From the NCBI RefSeq assembly GCF_900156425.1, contig NZ_FTNO01000002.1, forward strand, positions 292,125 through 356,124: DNA of 64,000 nt. Reading direction: 5' to 3'. Each line of letters begins with the position of its first letter. Positions within the stretch are counted from its first letter, which is position 1. This document shows, in pieces, positions 1 to 7,574 of the stretch. The notes under the pieces are model-generated. The model ran no database searches. It was not told the DNA's origin and saw only the letters and a list, made by a program, of their open reading frames with translations. Made by a program: the position numbers and the translations under genes. Origin of the DNA: Haladaptatus litoreus. GTDB lineage: Archaea; Halobacteriota; Halobacteria; Halobacteriales; Haladaptataceae.

Positions 1-2
1 CA

Positions 3-593
3 CGATTCGATTCGTACGGATTTCTCGAAACGAGAGACGGGAAACTCGCGCTCGATGCCCGCGGGTCGTGGCACGAGATGGTCTGCGATTTCCTCGCCGA
101 CCGACGCGATTTCTTGCGCGATGGCGGATTTGACGCGGACGCTGATGCCGCGACTGACGCGTTGGCGTTCGTCCGCGAACACCCTGAACTGCTCCGTGGC
201 GCTGGCGAACCAGTTCTCTGTCACGGCAACTACGTCCCCGACCACGTCGGACGTGATGAGGGCGAGGTAACCGTCGTTATCGATTTCGAGCACGCGCTAG
301 TTGGCCCGGGGGAGTACGACTACTGGCGAACGGCGATTCCGACATTCATGGGGCCGGAGGGAATTGACGAGACGCTGACCGGAGCGTTCCGAACGGGCTA
401 CGAGTCGGTTCGGTCGCTCCCACCGGGATTCGACCGACGAGAGGCGGTGTATCGGCTGATAACTGTCGTCTCGTTCTTCCGGTCGCTCTGCCTCCAGCGC
501 CAGCAGACCGGAGACGAGGCGACTCGGACGGCGGCGAGATTTCGGGGCTACGTGGACGACCTCATCGATTCGATTCGGGAGGAACTGGCGTAG
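3..593 (+). CDS. Aminoglycoside phosphotransferase-like protein, 5' end outside window
   Basis: The reading frame is open from the window edge, so the N-terminal lobe is missing. It aligns along its whole visible length with the next gene, including the FDSYGFLE/FDTCGYLN and GYESVRSL/GYESVRTL segments, so the two are tandem paralogues of the APH/choline-kinase-like fold. The catalytic loop is altered. Where the family has HxDxxxxN, this copy reads HGNYVPDH: codon 228-230 gives Asn for the catalytic Asp and codon 243-245 gives His for the Asn. The downstream metal-binding segment VIDFEH is kept. The stop codon directly abuts the next ATG, so the pair is probably co-translated. The substrate is unknown. 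The active-site changes suggest a non-catalytic or altered kinase, which is inference. Confidence 0.8.
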   Translation, partial: RFDSYGFLETRDGKLALDARGSWHEMVCDFLADRRDFLRDGGFDADADAATDALAFVREHPELLRGAGEPVLCHGNYVPDHVGRDEGEVTVVIDFEHALVGPGEYDYWRTAIPTFMGPEGIDETLTGAFRTGYESVRSLPPGFDRREAVYRLITVVSFFRSLCLQRQQTGDEATRTAARFRGYVDDLIDSIREELA

Positions 594-1535
594 ATGGTGG
601 TCACCAAGCAAGCGATTCGCGACGTACTCAAATTACACGCCGAGAAGTACGAAATGCGACGCGAACTTCCGTCGCGTACTCCCAACACGGTGTACGAGGT
701 CATCCTTGACGGTCGTCGGGCGGTCTGCAAAGTTGCCAGCGGTGATGACGCTCACGTCCGAAAAGATGCGCTCGCAACTCGTTATCTCGCCGAACGGACG
801 CCAACGCTCGTCCCTCGCGTCTTTGCAATCGAAGATGACCACGCCATTTTCGAGTGGGTCGAGGGAACTACGTACAACGCCGACGCGAATCGAGCACTGC
901 GCGAGCGCCGCCTTCGAAGTGCGGGCAAGACTCTGGCACTTTTCCACGAATCGACCGATTTCGATACGTGTGGCTATCTAAACTGCCGAGATGGAAAACT
1001 CGCGCCCGATGCTTGCGGGACGTGGGCCGATATGCTCACCGCCATCGTCGGCGGTTGGTGCGGCGACCTCGCCGGAACTCGATTCGAGGAGGCTGGCGAA
1101 TCAGTGCTATCGTTCGTTCGAGATTACGAAGACGCATTTACCGCCGTTTCCGAACCAGTCCTCGTTCACGGCGACTACCAACCGGAAAACATTCGCTTCG
1201 AGGATGAATCCGTCGCCACGGTGCTGGATTGGGAATTTTGCTTCGCCGGTGCCGGCGAATTCGATCTCTGTCGTGCAGAGCGGGAGTTCTTCGACTGGCA
1301 CACCGCACCCGAGGGCGACGACCTTCGGGGGTCGATTCGAAAAGGGTACGAATCAGTTCGTACTCTTCAGCCCACATTCGACGGACGACGGCACATCTAC
1401 CGTGCGATTCTCAAACTCGACCCGATGCGCTTTTTCGAGGCGTGGAAAGACCAAGTCGGGGACGAAGACGAGGTGGCCAAATCGATGTGTGCGTTCGTTC
1501 GTGACGAGTTGGAGTTCGCCCGAAGAAAACTGTAG
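594..1535 (+). CDS. Aminoglycoside phosphotransferase family protein
   Basis: A 313-residue protein with the APH/ChoK kinase-like fold. The catalytic loop is intact (HGDYQPEN, residues 192-199, with D194 and N199) and is followed by the metal-binding VLDWEF with D212. Such enzymes transfer phosphate from ATP to small-molecule hydroxyls. Many archaeal members are not antibiotic-resistance enzymes and their substrate cannot be read from sequence. The ATG starts on the base after the upstream paralogue's stop. Compared with that paralogue it keeps all the residues expected for activity, so this is probably the functional member of the pair. Confidence 0.85.
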   Translation: MVVTKQAIRDVLKLHAEKYEMRRELPSRTPNTVYEVILDGRRAVCKVASGDDAHVRKDALATRYLAERTPTLVPRVFAIEDDHAIFEWVEGTTYNADANRALRERRLRSAGKTLALFHESTDFDTCGYLNCRDGKLAPDACGTWADMLTAIVGGWCGDLAGTRFEEAGESVLSFVRDYEDAFTAVSEPVLVHGDYQPENIRFEDESVATVLDWEFCFAGAGEFDLCRAEREFFDWHTAPEGDDLRGSIRKGYESVRTLQPTFDGRRHIYRAILKLDPMRFFEAWKDQVGDEDEVAKSMCAFVRDELEFARRKL

Positions 1536-1592
1536 AACTGTCCAAACTACCGCCGACCGCGGTTTTAAGCCGTCCGCGGGAAACCCTGAACT

Positions 1593-2039
1593 ATGGACGG
1601 GACAGGAACCGTGGAGGCGATTCACCTCGCCTCCGAGTCGGCAGAGAAGACGGAAGCGGTCGAGTCGGTCGAAGCAGTCGCGGGGTCGGGTCTGCGCGGT
1701 GACCGCCACTTCGACCCCGAATCGTCAGGCGACGACATCACGCTCATCGAGGCCGAGGCGGTGGAGGCCGTCGAGCAGGAGTCCGGAATCTCGCTCGAAC
1801 CGGGCGAGCATCGCCGAAACGTGACGACTCGAGATGCCGCGCTGAACCACCTCGTTGACAAGCAGTTTCGCATCGGCGAGATTGTTTGTGAGGGGGTCGA
1901 ACTCTGTGAACCCTGTTCGCATCTCGAATCGCTGACCGAGAAGGGGACGCTTTCCGCGCTGGTTCACCGCGGCGGCCTTCGCGCCGTCATCGTGGAATCG
2001 GGCGAAATCGGCGTCGGGGACAGCGTGGAGTCGCTGTAG
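1593..2039 (+). CDS. MOSC domain-containing protein
   Basis: A compact 148-residue protein that is essentially one MOSC domain, the C-terminal sulfurase domain of molybdenum-cofactor sulfurases, here free-standing. The SGLRGDRHF segment and the cysteine pair in ELCEPCSHL (C105, C108) match the family; the conserved cysteine is thought to carry a persulfide. Free-standing MOSC proteins are linked to sulfur transfer to metal centres and to detoxification of N-hydroxylated compounds. No molybdenum-cofactor genes lie nearby, so the exact role is open. The start is the first ATG after a 57-bp gap from the kinase gene. Confidence 0.85.
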   Translation: MDGTGTVEAIHLASESAEKTEAVESVEAVAGSGLRGDRHFDPESSGDDITLIEAEAVEAVEQESGISLEPGEHRRNVTTRDAALNHLVDKQFRIGEIVCEGVELCEPCSHLESLTEKGTLSALVHRGGLRAVIVESGEIGVGDSVESL

Positions 2040-2187
2040 AGTCGTTGTGGGAGAGGTAACGCACCGGTAGGAAGACCCTACAGCGCGAACTGCCGTGGTC
2101 TACCGCAAAATTGGTTCTCGAATCGATTGCCCGAATCGTTCGAAGGGATTCCGTACTCGAAGGGGAAATTCAGTCAACGACAGAGTG

Positions 2188-2196
2188 TTTATTTTC
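2188..2196 (+). promoter_or_regulatory. TATA-like box for the Tat lipoprotein gene
   Basis: TTTATTTTC lies about 27 bp before ATG 2219. That is the spacing expected for a leaderless haloarchaeal transcript, and it supports this ATG over the upstream in-frame codon at 2111. Confidence 0.45.
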
Positions 2197-2218
2197 GTTC
2201 TTGCATGTAATATTACCC

Positions 2219-3151
2219 ATGCGCCGTAGAAGATTTCTGACTGTTTCCGGAACGGCATTCGTCGGGGGAGCCTTGGCGGGATGCACCGGTTCCGAACCGG
2301 AGGACGGCGGGGATAAGAATAGCTCACCAACGAAAGGGAACGGTTCCGGCGAAACCACCGGAAATGGCGGTGGCGATGGCAATGGAGGTGGAAATGGAAA
2401 GTCGGGCGGCGAAAGCACGGCAGACGGTCAGTTTTCGCTCGTCTCGTCTGACGTGCCGAAGGAAGTCGTGTTGGGTGAACAGTTCACACTCGGGTTCACC
2501 ATCAAAAATAACGGCGACTCCGCAAGCACGTTCGAATCGCCAATCGAGGTGAACGGAAGCGAGGGCGGCTCCCAGCAATCCGGGACGATTCAAACCGAGG
2601 AAATCCCGCCGGGAGAGACGACGACGTGGTCTACCAAACTCAGCTATCCATACATCTCCACGGTGAACTACCTGATAGGTGCTTTCGAGAAATCGTTTTC
2701 CGTCAAAGTAGTCGCACCGACGCTCTCCGTCGGCGAAACGTTCGTCAGCCCGAACGAGGTGGCGATTACGATTCGAGACATTACGTTGACCGACCACTAC
2801 CGGTACGAAACCGGTGCCGGGCCAATGGAAGACGTCGAAGCGGACGACAACCGCCAGTGGGCGTTCGTCACCGTAAACGCGGAAAATCGCTTCCGGATGC
2901 GTCAGGCGCTTCCGAAGGGTGAGACGTTCTCGCTCCTCGTCGGTGGCCGCAAACATAAACCGTCCGACATCGCCAAGCAGGAAGGCAAATACGAACTGGA
3001 GCGGTTCGGAAGCAGGGACGTTGCATCGGGCGAAAGCCTCGCGGGATGGTTGGCCTACGAGATTTCGGCAGACCGTTCCGTGAGCGATTTGGCCATCGAG
3101 TGGAGCGCGAGCGACGGCAGTGGGTCGTGGTCGGCGCAGTGGAGTCCGTAG
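2219..3151 (+). CDS. Secreted Tat lipoprotein with DUF4352-like domain
   Basis: A 310-residue protein. It begins MRRRRFLTVSG, a Tat motif, and has a lipobox ending ALAGC with Cys22 as the predicted lipidation site. A Gly/Asn/Ser-rich linker of about 50 residues follows. The rest is beta-rich and ends in a region resembling DUF4352 (telokin-like): the VGETFVSPNEVAITI segment and the WAFVTVNAENRF core. It is predicted to be anchored on the outer face of the membrane. I chose ATG 2219 because it gives the signal peptide and has a well-placed TATA-like box. The function is unknown; binding or adhesion is only a guess. Confidence 0.8.
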   Translation: MRRRRFLTVSGTAFVGGALAGCTGSEPEDGGDKNSSPTKGNGSGETTGNGGGDGNGGGNGKSGGESTADGQFSLVSSDVPKEVVLGEQFTLGFTIKNNGDSASTFESPIEVNGSEGGSQQSGTIQTEEIPPGETTTWSTKLSYPYISTVNYLIGAFEKSFSVKVVAPTLSVGETFVSPNEVAITIRDITLTDHYRYETGAGPMEDVEADDNRQWAFVTVNAENRFRMRQALPKGETFSLLVGGRKHKPSDIAKQEGKYELERFGSRDVASGESLAGWLAYEISADRSVSDLAIEWSASDGSGSWSAQWSP

Positions 3152-3180
3152 AAATCGGTGAAAATCGCGTTAGACGCTCG

Positions 3181-3972
3181 TTAGTTCCACGCGGCCCCGT
3201 CCGGGTCAACAAGCCGTTCTTCGCGGTCGATGGAGTCGATTTTCTCCACGTCTCCCGCGTCGAGGTCAGGAACCGAGAAATTCTGTTGGAGGTGTTTTTC
3301 GCCCGTCGATTTCGGAATCGGGACGACGTTTTCTGCCTGCTTGAGCCACGCGAGGCTGATTTGGGTCGGCGTCGCGTCGTGCTTTTCGGCGATGTTGCGG
3401 AGTTCGGGCACGTCGTCGGCTTCGCCCTGCATAATCGGCGAGTAGGCGACCAGCGTGATGTCGTGTTCTCGGGCGTAGTCTCGCAGTTCCTCTTGCTGAA
3501 ACAGGGGGTGCATCTCGACCTGATTGGCGAGGATTGGGTTGTCGAGGATTTCGCGCGCCTCGTCCAGCAGTTCGGGCGTGAAGTTGCTCACGGCGATGTT
3601 TCGGGCTTTGCCTGATTCCGCGATTTTGTCGAACGCAGGCAGAGTGTCCTCGGCGTCGTAGGCCTTCATCGGCCAGTGGACGTAGAGCAAATCGACGTAC
3701 TCCGTACCGAGTCTATCGAGGCTTTCGTCGGTGGTTTCGAGCACGTCGTCGTGCGCGAGGTTGTCCGGCAGGACTTTGGTGGCGAGGAACACGTCCTCGC
3801 GGGATACGTCGGCGCGGGCGATACCCTCACCCACCGGTTCCTCGTTGTCGTACATCTGCGCGGTGTCTACGTGGCGGTAGCCCAGTTCGAGCGCGGTTTG
3901 GACCGTTTCGGCGCACTGTCCTGCGTCTTTGTTGCCGGAGGTTCCCAACCCGGGTGACGGAATCTCTGTCAT
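3181..3972 (-). CDS. Aldo/keto reductase
   Basis: A 263-residue NADPH-dependent oxidoreductase of the AKR (TIM-barrel) superfamily. The catalytic tetrad is visible: D36 and Y41 in RHVDTAQMYDNEE, K66 in FLATKVL and H99 in YVHWPM. The cofactor-binding segment PIPKSTGEKHLQQN is near the C-terminus. AKRs reduce aldehydes and ketones to alcohols; the physiological substrate cannot be inferred. The start is ATG 3972 (MTEIPSPG), where family similarity begins. The open frame extends 49 codons upstream, but those residues look non-coding. Confidence 0.9.
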   Translation of the reverse strand: MTEIPSPGLGTSGNKDAGQCAETVQTALELGYRHVDTAQMYDNEEPVGEGIARADVSREDVFLATKVLPDNLAHDDVLETTDESLDRLGTEYVDLLYVHWPMKAYDAEDTLPAFDKIAESGKARNIAVSNFTPELLDEAREILDNPILANQVEMHPLFQQEELRDYAREHDITLVAYSPIMQGEADDVPELRNIAEKHDATPTQISLAWLKQAENVVPIPKSTGEKHLQQNFSVPDLDAGDVEKIDSIDREERLVDPDGAAWN

Positions 3973-4060
3973 GGAGTGAGGGAAGCGGGCGGGGGCGAAA
4001 AAGGTCAGTGTCGCGGAAAAGGTGGTGTGGAACAGGCGAAGAGATATTTGTAATCGACTG

Positions 4061-4234
4061 CTATTCTGCGAACTCGTCCGAGGAGGTGTAGTACGCGATT
4101 GCGGTATATACGTCTTCAAGTGTCAGTGCGGGGTAGAAATCGATGATTTCGTCCGGCGAGTAGCCCCTGTGTTCGTAGGCACCTGCAACGTCGATGGCTC
4201 GAATACCGGTGCCAGCAATCGGTTGGCGGGCGAG
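4061..4234 (-). pseudogene. Remnant of a DUF433 (VapB-like antitoxin) gene
   Basis: In the frame ending at TAG 4061-4063 the minus strand encodes 57 residues including GTGIRAIDVAGAYEHRGY and a DFYPALTLEDVYTAIAYY block, both typical of DUF433 proteins. The frame is closed upstream by TGA at 4235-4237. There is no ATG, GTG or TTG in the remaining stretch and the usual N-terminal 30 residues are missing. A Ser/Asp-rich coding-like stretch continues upstream in a different frame (DDSPDGSSDSRNGSDDS, translated from about 4230-4290), suggesting a frameshift. DUF433 proteins often pair with a toxin, and none is seen here. It appears to be a decayed gene. Confidence 0.7.
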
Positions 4235-4326
4235 TCATTCGCCGAGTCGTCCGAACCATTCCGCGAGTCACTCGAACCGTCCGGCGAGTCGTCGGTCACG
4301 CCGACTCACCGCCCGAAATCCGGCGG

Positions 4327-4347
4327 TTTCCAGTGGAAACGAAGGGG
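4327..4347 (+). repeat. Origin recognition box-like element (ORB) 1
   Basis: The stretch ends in CCAGTGGAAACGAAGGGG preceded by TTT, and closely matches the archaeal Orc1/Cdc6 ORB consensus as I remember it: a short TTCCAnTGGAAAC dyad followed by GAAGGGG. No orc1/cdc6 gene lies in the window, so this could be a secondary Orc1 site rather than an active origin. Confidence 0.5.
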
Positions 4348-4470
4348 CACGGCGATTGCCATCGAATGCCACATTCGACAGACCGCGTTCGGCCTGAATC
4401 GACCTGCCGAAACGGTGCGGTTTGGAACCCGTTTTCGAGAGAGGGAGAAGACGTTGTGAACAATTGTCGA

Positions 4471-4493
4471 ACCCCTTCCGTTCGGGTGGAGAA
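4471..4493 (-). repeat. ORB-like element 2, inverted
   Basis: On the minus strand this reads TCCACCCGAACGGAAGGGGT. It matches element 1 at about 15 of 21 positions, including the GAAGGGG tail, and points towards it across 123 bp. Opposed boxes are the usual arrangement at haloarchaeal origins. Confidence 0.4.
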
Positions 4494-4662
4494 CCACCGA
4501 ACTGATTCTCCGAGGGTTGCGTTTCGCGTGCAACTCCGCCCTCGCGGACGAAGGCCACCGTTTCGGGTGGAAATCGAACTGGCGTGGTTTTCGCGCGATT
4601 CGTTCACCCGGGCGATACCGAGGTTTGTACTGGGAGAACGTCTTGTTTGATTTTTCTCTCTC

Positions 4663-5250
4663 TCAAAAATCCCCGTTCTTAACGTAGGGTTCGCTCCACA
4701 GCGTCACCTGCAACACAACTGCCTTGAACCACGCACTGTGCATCTTCTCCACGTCGTCCCCGCTGTACTCACCATTCTCCAGAAACGGCTTCATCGTCGC
4801 CGTGATAGGGTAGATGAACGCCGACATGTAGCGGAAAGGAATGTGTTCGACGGAATCCACGTCGTCGGTTTCGTTTTTCTTCTCGTTCGTGTGCCGCAGG
4901 GCGATTTCCTGTTGGTAGTTCAGCCAATCCTCATCGTAAGGCGGGTTGCAGGTGTCCCGAATCCACTGGCCGAATCGCTCCCGCACACGGTCGAGATACG
5001 GTTCGATTGGCTCGCCCTCCGGTGTGCTGAAATACTGAATCAGATGCGGGTGGTCGGCGATGAACTCGTACCACGTATCGAGGACATCGTCGATTTGCCC
5101 GTCCAGCACCTCGCCCGCCATCCGGAGATATTCTTCGTCCTCCTCGGTGAACAGCACGGTTTCCTTGAGTCGGTTGAATGCGGGCATGTCGAGTGGCGAT
5201 TCGGGGACGGATTCCTCGCCGAAGGTGTAGCCGGGAATGTCGTCGCTCAT
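4663..5250 (-). CDS. Protoglobin (single-domain globin)
   Basis: A 195-residue haem-binding globin of the globin-coupled-sensor lineage, without a signalling domain. Recognisable segments are FTEEDEEYLRMAGEVLDGQ, DTWYEFIADHP, RERFGQWIRDTC and IALRH, with H120 the likely proximal haem ligand. The C-terminal AFIYPITATMKPFL and WFKAVVLQVTLWS helices are also kept. Archaeal protoglobins bind O2, CO and NO; a role in oxygen or nitrosative stress handling is plausible but unproven. I chose ATG 5250 (MSDDIPGY) rather than a GTG four codons upstream because family members begin with this sequence. Confidence 0.9.
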   Translation of the reverse strand: MSDDIPGYTFGEESVPESPLDMPAFNRLKETVLFTEEDEEYLRMAGEVLDGQIDDVLDTWYEFIADHPHLIQYFSTPEGEPIEPYLDRVRERFGQWIRDTCNPPYDEDWLNYQQEIALRHTNEKKNETDDVDSVEHIPFRYMSAFIYPITATMKPFLENGEYSGDDVEKMHSAWFKAVVLQVTLWSEPYVKNGDF

Positions 5251-5324
5251 GGATGCTCGCACAAGAGGTCAGCATAGGTGTCAATAATCTTGATGGCCAG
5301 AAAATGACGACATCGACCCGTTTC

Positions 5325-5792
5325 TCAGTCCATCGTCCCGGTCACCGTGTCGCAGGTGAGACAGTACACTTCGACGACGTTCTTCTCGTCCGGAATTCGC
5401 ATCCAATGCTGTGTTTGCTCGCCGCACTCGGGACAGTCTCGCAGGAGTTCGCCAGATTCGCTCTCCGCAGGTGCACCGAGGGCCAGCGCCACCACGCGTT
5501 CGTCGCCGTGGTTGTGCCCGCGCTGGTAGTCTCCGGGCGCGAATCGAACTATTTCACCCGCTTCAACGACCACGTCCTCCTCTTTCGTCTCGAACGTCGC
5601 AGTTCCGGACTGGACGCAAAACACCTCTTCTTGGTCGAAGTGGGTGTGTAGACCGGGAGAAAAGCTGTCACCGGGCGCAAGCTCGTAGTAGTTGATGGCC
5701 ATGTCGCTCGTTCCGAGCGCCTTCCCGACTGGACGGGTGACCGACGCCGCGCTCATGAAGCCGTCCACATCGTCAATCGTGACTTTTTCCAT
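5325..5792 (-). CDS. Cupin domain protein with C-terminal zinc ribbon (copy A)
   Basis: A 155-residue cytoplasmic protein. Residues 30-110 form a cupin barrel with predicted metal ligands H49 and H51 plus E55 or E56 in HTHFDQEEVF, and H93/H95 in GHNHGDE. The C-terminus adds a zinc ribbon (C120, C123, C144, C147). The next gene upstream on the same strand is a near-identical paralogue, 67 bp away, and both start MEKVTI(D/E)DVD. No substrate is known. The cupin plus zinc ribbon pairing could indicate a regulator or a metal-dependent oxygenase. A longer open frame exists upstream, but its extra residues are not shared with the paralogue. Confidence 0.85.
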   Translation of the reverse strand: MEKVTIDDVDGFMSAASVTRPVGKALGTSDMAINYYELAPGDSFSPGLHTHFDQEEVFCVQSGTATFETKEEDVVVEAGEIVRFAPGDYQRGHNHGDERVVALALGAPAESESGELLRDCPECGEQTQHWMRIPDEKNVVEVYCLTCDTVTGTMD

Positions 5793-5859
5793 ACCGCCCA
5801 ATACCTCGGCGGGCGGAAAAATCCACCCGCCAACCACGTCGGGTCGATTCGATGACTGT

Positions 5860-6327
5860 TTAATCGAACCGTCCGGTTTCGGCCCCACAGCCCAGACAGT
5901 AGGTTACGAGTTCCTCGCCGCTATCGGCCATTTCGAGCGTGTTAGCGGTTCGCTCGCCGCACTCCTCGCAGTCCCGCCGCATTTCGTCCAGTTCTGAGTC
6001 CTGTGGTGCGCCGAGCGCCAGCGCCACCACGCGCTCGTCGCCCTCGTTCACCCCGCGCTGGTAGTCTCCGGGCGCGAATCGAATGATTTCACCCGCCGTC
6101 ACGACCACGTCGCCGTCTTCCGTTTCGAACGTCACCGAACCCGACTGGATGTAGAACACCTCCTCCTGTCCGACGTGGGCGTGATAGCCGAAGGCGAAAC
6201 TGTCGCCCGGCGCAAGTTCGTAGTAGTTGATAGCCATATCCGTCGTTCCGAGGTCGTCGGAGAGCCCTCGGCGAACGTCCGCCGCGCTCATTCGGGAATC
6301 CACGTCCTCGATGGTGACTTTCTCCAT
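5860..6327 (-). CDS. Cupin domain protein with C-terminal zinc ribbon (copy B)
   Basis: A 155-residue tandem paralogue of the next gene, co-linear with no gaps. It keeps H49, H51 and the EE pair of the first cupin motif and the four ribbon cysteines (C120, C123, C144, C147). The second cupin motif has changed: the positions of H93 and H95 in copy A are Val and Glu here (RGVNEGDE). The two copies may therefore differ in metal content or in activity. It is the upstream gene of the pair, so its promoter, between 6328 and about 6440, probably drives both. Confidence 0.85.
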   Translation of the reverse strand: MEKVTIEDVDSRMSAADVRRGLSDDLGTTDMAINYYELAPGDSFAFGYHAHVGQEEVFYIQSGSVTFETEDGDVVVTAGEIIRFAPGDYQRGVNEGDERVVALALGAPQDSELDEMRRDCEECGERTANTLEMADSGEELVTYCLGCGAETGRFD

Positions 6328-6438
6328 GCGCGTCTCTCCGCAGGCCACGAAATAAAACCACCCGCTGGATCGTGATGGTATTTAAAACCTCTGTCGGGCG
6401 AAAAACGAAAATCCTAGTTTCGGGCGCTCTTTTGCGGG

Positions 6439-6458
6439 TTTTTAGCCTAGCCTAAAAA
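6439..6458. promoter_or_regulatory. Iron-box-like palindrome upstream of the ferredoxin gene
   Basis: TTTTTAGCCTAGCCTAAAAA is a 20-bp palindrome with one mismatched pair and resembles DtxR/IdeR-family operators. A related and better palindrome precedes the siderophore-binding protein gene at 60951. It sits about 80 bp before the ferredoxin ATG and could also face the divergent cupin pair. Confidence 0.5.
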
Positions 6459-6481
6459 TTTAGCCGGTGGCAAAGATTTAA

Positions 6482-6859
<378 letters not shown>

Positions 6860-6897
6860 GAGTCGGTAGCAACAGTCATTTTTTCAGCTATCCTTGG

Positions 6898-6908
6898 GAT
6901 ATTTATAT
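6898..6908 (+). promoter_or_regulatory. TATA box positioned for a leaderless 15-codon leader ORF
   Basis: ATATTTATAT is centred about 26 bp before ATG 6929. Transcription should therefore start at or next to that ATG rather than at the main gene's GTG 6973. Confidence 0.5.
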
Positions 6909-6928
6909 CTCCGCTCATAGGTAGTGAT

Positions 6929-6976
6929 ATGAACTCCCATAGCGCCCTCCAGCGCCATACGAGGTGGAAAACGTGA
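6929..6976 (+). CDS. Putative 15-residue leader peptide
   Basis: ATG 6929 opens a 15-codon frame (MNSHSALQRHTRWKT) whose TGA overlaps the next gene's GTG in a GTGA arrangement. The TATA box at 6898 predicts a transcript starting at this ATG, so ribosomes may reach the downstream gene by termination-reinitiation. It may equally be an untranslated leader. Confidence 0.35.
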   Translation: MNSHSALQRHTRWKT

Positions 6977-7350
6977 GTCCAGCGACGAAGCGGAAATCGG
7001 ACGACGTGCTCGACCTACAACTCGATGACGAAGACCCGATTCCCTTCGAACCCGAAGGTGTTCTCGGAACGGAACACGACGAGGACGTTCTCACAGTGTA
7101 CACCGTCTCCGGCGGTGGCGCATCACTCGTCCTCACGGAGGAATCGTTCGCACCCAGTTCTCGCACGCTCCACGAAAACGATCTGTCAGGAATCCTCCGA
7201 ACCGGTCTTTCCTATCTCTTCCGCGACGGCGTCGAAACGGTACGCGTTCGCTCCGACTCCGATTCGATTGCCCGTGCGCTCGACGGGTTCGACGATGCGC
7301 CCGCATATCGCTACGAAGACGTGCTGTTCACCGCACAACTCGAAAACTGA
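6973..7350 (+). CDS. Haloarchaeal hypothetical protein, 125 aa
   Basis: I do not recognise this family. It is a soluble acidic protein with predicted alternating strands and helices. The most regular part is the C-terminal half, GLSYLFRDGVETVRVRSDSD followed by AYRYEDVLFTAQLE, and there is no signal or membrane segment. I chose GTG 6973 because GAGGTGG (6961-6967) is well placed as a ribosome binding site and the start overlaps the leader ORF stop. An in-frame GTG at 6964 is possible. It converges with the small zinc-finger gene 22 bp downstream. Confidence 0.6.
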   Translation: MSPATKRKSDDVLDLQLDDEDPIPFEPEGVLGTEHDEDVLTVYTVSGGGASLVLTEESFAPSSRTLHENDLSGILRTGLSYLFRDGVETVRVRSDSDSIARALDGFDDAPAYRYEDVLFTAQLEN

Positions 7351-7371
7351 ACTCGTTCGATTTTCCGGCGG

Positions 7372-7536
7372 TTATTCCGATTTCTCGGCATCCAATTCCC
7401 GTTGCAGGGACTCCAATGCGTCGGACTCCGCGAGGCTCTCGAATCGCTCGCGGAAGTGAGTGTCGCAGAGTCCGACCTGCACACCGCCCATCTCCGGTGC
7501 GAACGTCGCTTTTCGGTCGCAGTAGTGACACTGCAT
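7372..7536 (-). CDS. Small zinc-finger protein (DUF6757-like)
   Basis: A 54-residue protein with C3 and C6 (MQCHYC) plus C24 and H27 (GLCDTHF), forming a likely zinc knuckle, followed by a charged helix. It matches, from memory, a family of small haloarchaeal zinc-finger proteins (DUF6757). Start ATG 7536 gives the conserved MQCHYCDR beginning; the longer frame upstream overlaps the PHP gene antisense and is not credible. It lies 39 bp downstream of the PHP gene on the same strand, so the two may share a transcript. Function is unknown. Confidence 0.7.
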   Translation of the reverse strand: MQCHYCDRKATFAPEMGGVQVGLCDTHFRERFESLAESDALESLQRELDAEKSE

Positions 7537-7574
7537 ATTGACAACTATGTCCGCAACCGAATTGAATCCTGCGT

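Larger units (their letters stand above)
4240..4662. other. Intergenic region with ORB-like repeats
   Basis: I see no intact gene in this 420-bp stretch. It contains several related motifs with the core CAGTGGAAAC or GGGTGGA(A/G)A, annotated separately, and short reiterations of GCGAGTCA(C/T)TCG near the left end. The open frames here have no recognisable family. Confidence 0.6.

Noticed and set aside
4235-4300. Short CGAGTC reiterations as a CRISPR-like or tandem repeat array
   Set aside because: Units are irregular, without constant spacing, and fit a Ser/Asp-rich coding stretch in the minus strand.
4022-4459. 145-codon plus-strand frame in the gap before the protoglobin gene
   Set aside because: It has no family features and runs antisense to the recognisable DUF433 remnant.
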